NCBI GenBank assembly: GCA_900755985.1
Contig: CAAEIL010000272.1
Location: forward strand, 1-9,624
Length of the DNA stretch: 9,624 nt
Source: Bacteroidales bacterium
GTDB lineage: Bacteria > Bacteroidota > Bacteroidia > Bacteroidales > Muribaculaceae
Direction of reading: 5' to 3'
The translations under genes were made by a program, and so were the position numbers. The notes beneath the pieces are model-generated. The model was not told the DNA's origin. It saw only the letters and a program-made list of their open reading frames with translations, and ran no database searches. Each line of letters begins with the position of its first letter. Position 1 is the stretch's first letter. Shown piece after piece: positions 7,172-9,624 of this stretch.

Positions 7172-8368
7172 ATGTCAAAAGTCATAATCATAGGCTGTGG
7201 CGGCGTCGGCACCGTTGTCGCCCACAAATGCGCCCAGAACCACGACGTCTTCACCGAAATCGTCATCGCCTCGCGCACACAGAGCAAATGCGACGCCGTA
7301 GCCCGCGTCATCAACAAACCATGGGTAAGCACCGACCGCGTCGACGCCGACAATGTCGACGACATCGTGGCATTGTTCGAGCGTCACCATCCCGACATGG
7401 TGATAAACGTAGCCCTGCCCTATCAGGACCTCACCATCATGGAAGCCTGTCTGAAATGCGGCGTCAACTATCTGGACACCGCCAACTACGAGCCCAAGGA
7501 CGTCGCCCACTTTGAATACTCATGGCAGTGGGCCTTCCGCGAGCGCTTCGAAAAAGCCGGGCTGACCGCCATACTCGGCTGCGGATTCGACCCCGGAGTC
7601 TCCGGCGTGTTCACCGCATACGCCGCCAAGCACTACTTCTCGGCCATGCAGTACCTCGACATCGTCGACTGCAACGCCGGCAACCACGGCAAGGCTTTCG
7701 CCACCAACTTCAACCCCGAAATCAACATCCGCGAGATTACCCAGAACGGCCGATACTACGAAGACGGCAAGTGGATAACCACCAAGCCCCTCGAGTTCCA
7801 CCGCTCGCTCACCTACCCCAACATCGGTCCCCGCGACTCGTATCTCCTCTACCACGAAGAGCTCGAGAGCCTCGTCCTCAACTATCCCACCATCAAGCGC
7901 GCACGCTTCTGGATGACTTTCGGCCAGGAATACCTCACCCACCTGCGCGTTATCCAGGACATAGGCATGGCTCGCATCGATCCCATCGACTACAACGGCC
8001 AGCAGATTGTCCCCCTGCAGTTCCTCAAAGCCGTCCTGCCCAATCCTCAGGACCTTGGCAAGAACTACCACGGCGAGACATCAATAGGCTGTCGCATATC
8101 GGGTCTCGACAAAGAAGGCAAGCCCCTGACATACTACATCTACAACAACTGCTCGCACGAAGAAGCATACAAAGAAACCGGTATGCAGGCCGTATCGTAC
8201 ACCACCGGCGTCCCCGCCATGACCGGAGCCATGATGTTCCTCACCGGCAAATGGAACAAACCCGGTGTCCACAACGTCGAAGAATTCGACCCCGACCCAT
8301 TCCTGGCACAACTCGCCGTACAGGGTCTGCCCTGGCACGAAATCATCGGCGGAGACCTCGAACTCTGA
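7172..8368 (+). CDS. Saccharopine dehydrogenase family protein, probable carboxy(nor)spermidine dehydrogenase
   Basis: The protein has 398 residues. An N-terminal Rossmann fold shows GCGGVGTVVAHKC (residues 8-20), with Ser34-Arg35 at the end of the second strand (IASRTQSK), which favours NADPH. The motifs NVALPYQDLTIMEACLKCGVNYLDTANYE and GCGFDPGVSGVFTAYAA (136-152) are typical of the saccharopine dehydrogenase-like branch that bacteria use for polyamines rather than lysine. In Vibrio and gut Bacteroidetes this enzyme condenses aspartate semialdehyde with putrescine or diaminopropane, giving carboxyspermidine or carboxynorspermidine, which NspC-type decarboxylase converts to the polyamine. 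The decarboxylase is not in the window, so the choice of diamine and even the polyamine role rest on family resemblance. The ATG at 7172 gives the dinucleotide-binding strand directly (MSKVIIIG). It lies 7 nt after the membrane-protein gene, probably in the same operon. Length matches the family (about 400 residues). Confidence 0.88.
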   Translation: MSKVIIIGCGGVGTVVAHKCAQNHDVFTEIVIASRTQSKCDAVARVINKPWVSTDRVDADNVDDIVALFERHHPDMVINVALPYQDLTIMEACLKCGVNYLDTANYEPKDVAHFEYSWQWAFRERFEKAGLTAILGCGFDPGVSGVFTAYAAKHYFSAMQYLDIVDCNAGNHGKAFATNFNPEINIREITQNGRYYEDGKWITTKPLEFHRSLTYPNIGPRDSYLLYHEELESLVLNYPTIKRARFWMTFGQEYLTHLRVIQDIGMARIDPIDYNGQQIVPLQFLKAVLPNPQDLGKNYHGETSIGCRISGLDKEGKPLTYYIYNNCSHEEAYKETGMQAVSYTTGVPAMTGAMMFLTGKWNKPGVHNVEEFDPDPFLAQLAVQGLPWHEIIGGDLEL

Positions 8369-8447
8369 CATCCACGCCGACCATACGGCTCCCACTCCCA
8401 AAACAATCACCAACAGCCGCCAACGTGGCTAATTAACCGCCAACACC

Positions 8448-9575
8448 TTGGACCAATACATTGTTTCGGCACGCAAATACCGCCCGTCGACCTTCGGCTC
8501 GGTCGTCGGTCAACGGGCGCTTACGGCCACCCTTAAGAATTCAATAGCCCAGGACCGCCTGGCTCACGCATATCTGTTCTGCGGCTCGCGCGGCGTAGGC
8601 AAGACCTCTTGCGCGCGAATCTTCGCCAAGACCATCAACTGCCTCAACCGCACACCCGACGGCGAAGCATGCAACGAATGTGTCTCTTGCCGCAGCTTCA
8701 ACGAAAACCGCTCGATGAACATCATCGAACTCGACGCCGCCTCGCACAACGGCATCGAAGACATGCGCGCCCTCATCGAGCAGGTGCAGGTACAGCCCAC
8801 CGACGGCCGATACCGCGTATTCATCATCGACGAGGTGCACATGCTCTCGCAGGCCGCCTTCAACGCCTTCCTTAAGACACTTGAAGAACCGCCATCGTAC
8901 GTCATCTTTATCCTCGCCACCACCGAGAAACACAAAATCATCCCCACCATACTCTCGCGCTGCCAAATCTACGACTTCAACCGCATCACCATCACCGACA
9001 TGGTCGAGCACCTGAAATACGTAGCACAGAACGAAGGCATCCGGGCCGAAGAGTCGGCACTCGGCGTCATAGCCCGCCACGCCGACGGCGCCATGCGCGA
9101 CGCCCTGTCCATTTTCGACCAGGTGGCCGCCTCATCACGCGGCAATATCACCTACGCCTCGGCTATCGACAACCTCAACGTCCTCGACAACAGCTACTTC
9201 GAGCAACTCATCGACTCATTCGCCACCGAAGACGTCACCAAGGCCCTGGTTGTCTATCAGCAGATACGCGACAAGGGCTTCGACTCACTGTTCTTCATCA
9301 ACGGCCTCGCGCAGTATATCCGCGACCTCATGGTAGCCCGCGACCCGGCGACCATAGGTCTGCTCGAAGCCTCCGACGACGTGCGTCAGGCCATGGCCCA
9401 GCGCGCCGTACGCCTCGAGCCGCGCTTCTACTACCGCGCGATGTCACTGCTCAACGACGCCGACCTCAACTACCGCACAGCCTCCAACAAGCAATTCCTT
9501 GTCGAGCTCACGCTCATCAAACTGTGCCAACTACTCAGCCCCTCGAGTCCGGCGGTGACGACGAGGGGCAACTGA
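8448..9575 (+). CDS. dnaX: DNA polymerase III subunit gamma/tau (clamp-loader ATPase), zero-frame part
   Basis: DnaX is the ATPase of the replication clamp loader that opens the beta clamp; its longer tau form also tethers polymerase and helicase. Residue positions: MDQYIVSARKYRPSTF opening, Walker A GSRGVGKTS (46-54), zinc-binding Cys65, Cys75, Cys78 and Cys81, Walker B DEVH (128-131), sensor-1 region ATT (157-159), SRC box (170-172) and the sensor-2 motif GAMRDALS. The start must be TTG 8448: an in-frame TAA lies at 8430-8432, there is no ATG between, and the next in-frame Met falls well inside the AAA+ domain. The zero frame ends at TGA 9573-9575 after 375 residues, just past domain III (FLVELTLIKLCQLLS). 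Homologues usually run on through a linker to tau domains; here that continuation lies in the -1 frame (next entry). It is preceded by a 79-nt gap holding two copies of CCGCCAAC (8417-8424 and 8437-8444) and no clear promoter. Confidence 0.95.
   Translation: MDQYIVSARKYRPSTFGSVVGQRALTATLKNSIAQDRLAHAYLFCGSRGVGKTSCARIFAKTINCLNRTPDGEACNECVSCRSFNENRSMNIIELDAASHNGIEDMRALIEQVQVQPTDGRYRVFIIDEVHMLSQAAFNAFLKTLEEPPSYVIFILATTEKHKIIPTILSRCQIYDFNRITITDMVEHLKYVAQNEGIRAEESALGVIARHADGAMRDALSIFDQVAASSRGNITYASAIDNLNVLDNSYFEQLIDSFATEDVTKALVVYQQIRDKGFDSLFFINGLAQYIRDLMVARDPATIGLLEASDDVRQAMAQRAVRLEPRFYYRAMSLLNDADLNYRTASNKQFLVELTLIKLCQLLSPSSPAVTTRGN
9538..9569 (+). other. GC-rich hairpin spanning the dnaX frame change
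   Basis: GCCCCTCG (9538-9545) is perfectly complementary to CGAGGGGC (9562-9569), an 8-bp stem. Inside it GTC (9547-9549) can pair with GAC (9557-9559), closing a 7-nt loop. The stem contains the CCCC run where the frame changes. It is not a terminator candidate, as no T-run follows. Confidence 0.55.
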
Positions 9576-9624
9576 AAGCCATAGCCGCCTTTGCCCAAGC
9601 CCAGGCAAGCCCTGCGCCCGCCGC
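9539..9624 (+). CDS. dnaX: dnaX continuation in the -1 frame (tau-like linker), runs off the window
   Basis: Reading CCC from 9539 instead of 9540 gives PLESGGDDEGQLKAIAAF, then an Ala/Gln/Pro-rich run, open to the window end. The zero frame at this point reads SPSSPAVTTRGN and stops, and the third frame has TGA at 9556-9558. An acidic patch followed by an Ala/Pro-rich linker is what usually follows domain III in DnaX, so this looks like the true remainder of the gene. Joining needs either a -1 slip at the CCCC run (9539-9542), where a proline tRNA can re-pair perfectly, or one missing base in the sequence, for example a fifth C. What the sequence shows is the frame change; the mechanism is inference. 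Confidence 0.65.

Noticed and set aside
7172..8368. Lysine-pathway saccharopine dehydrogenase
   Set aside because: The fold is shared, but Bacteroidetes make lysine by the diaminopimelate route, and the visible motifs fit the carboxy(nor)spermidine branch better. No lysine genes are nearby.

Overview
The window is a GC-rich stretch (roughly 60% by eye) in which every supported gene lies on the + strand. Protein content, lack of purine-rich Shine-Dalgarno leaders, heavy use of GCC/GAC/ATA codons and one perfect TAnnTTTG promoter element point to Bacteroidales. A Muribaculaceae-like gut bacterium is my best guess, made from memory of homologues and not from a search.

Layout. Bases 1-~515 hold the 3' end of a membrane-anchored NapH-like 4Fe-4S protein. 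Its frame runs on without a stop 166 nt into thyA. thyA (540-1334) and folA (1331-1840) overlap by ATGA and form the dTMP/tetrahydrofolate recycling pair: ThyA oxidises methylene-THF to DHF and FolA reduces it back. A secreted family 3 glycoside hydrolase follows (1874-4180). After a 185-nt gap that contains a Bacteroidetes-type -7 element (4298-4305) comes a secreted C69 dipeptidase (4366-6066). It is followed closely by an UPF0104/LPG-synthase-type membrane protein (6091-7164) and, 7 nt later, by a saccharopine-dehydrogenase-fold enzyme of the carboxy(nor)spermidine dehydrogenase type (7172-8368). Last comes dnaX (from a forced TTG start at 8448), the clamp-loader ATPase, which runs off the window.

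The genes are mostly housekeeping or ordinary accessory functions, and I see no mobile element, CRISPR array, RNA gene or defence system. The strongest lead is in dnaX. The conserved frame stops at 9575, right after clamp-loader domain III, while the -1 frame is open to the window end and reads like the usual acidic, then Ala/Pro-rich, DnaX linker. The switch point is a CCCC run inside an 8-bp perfect hairpin stem. This could be programmed frameshifting giving gamma- and tau-like products, a real mutation, or a one-base sequencing or assembly deletion. The last is the simplest explanation until reads are checked.
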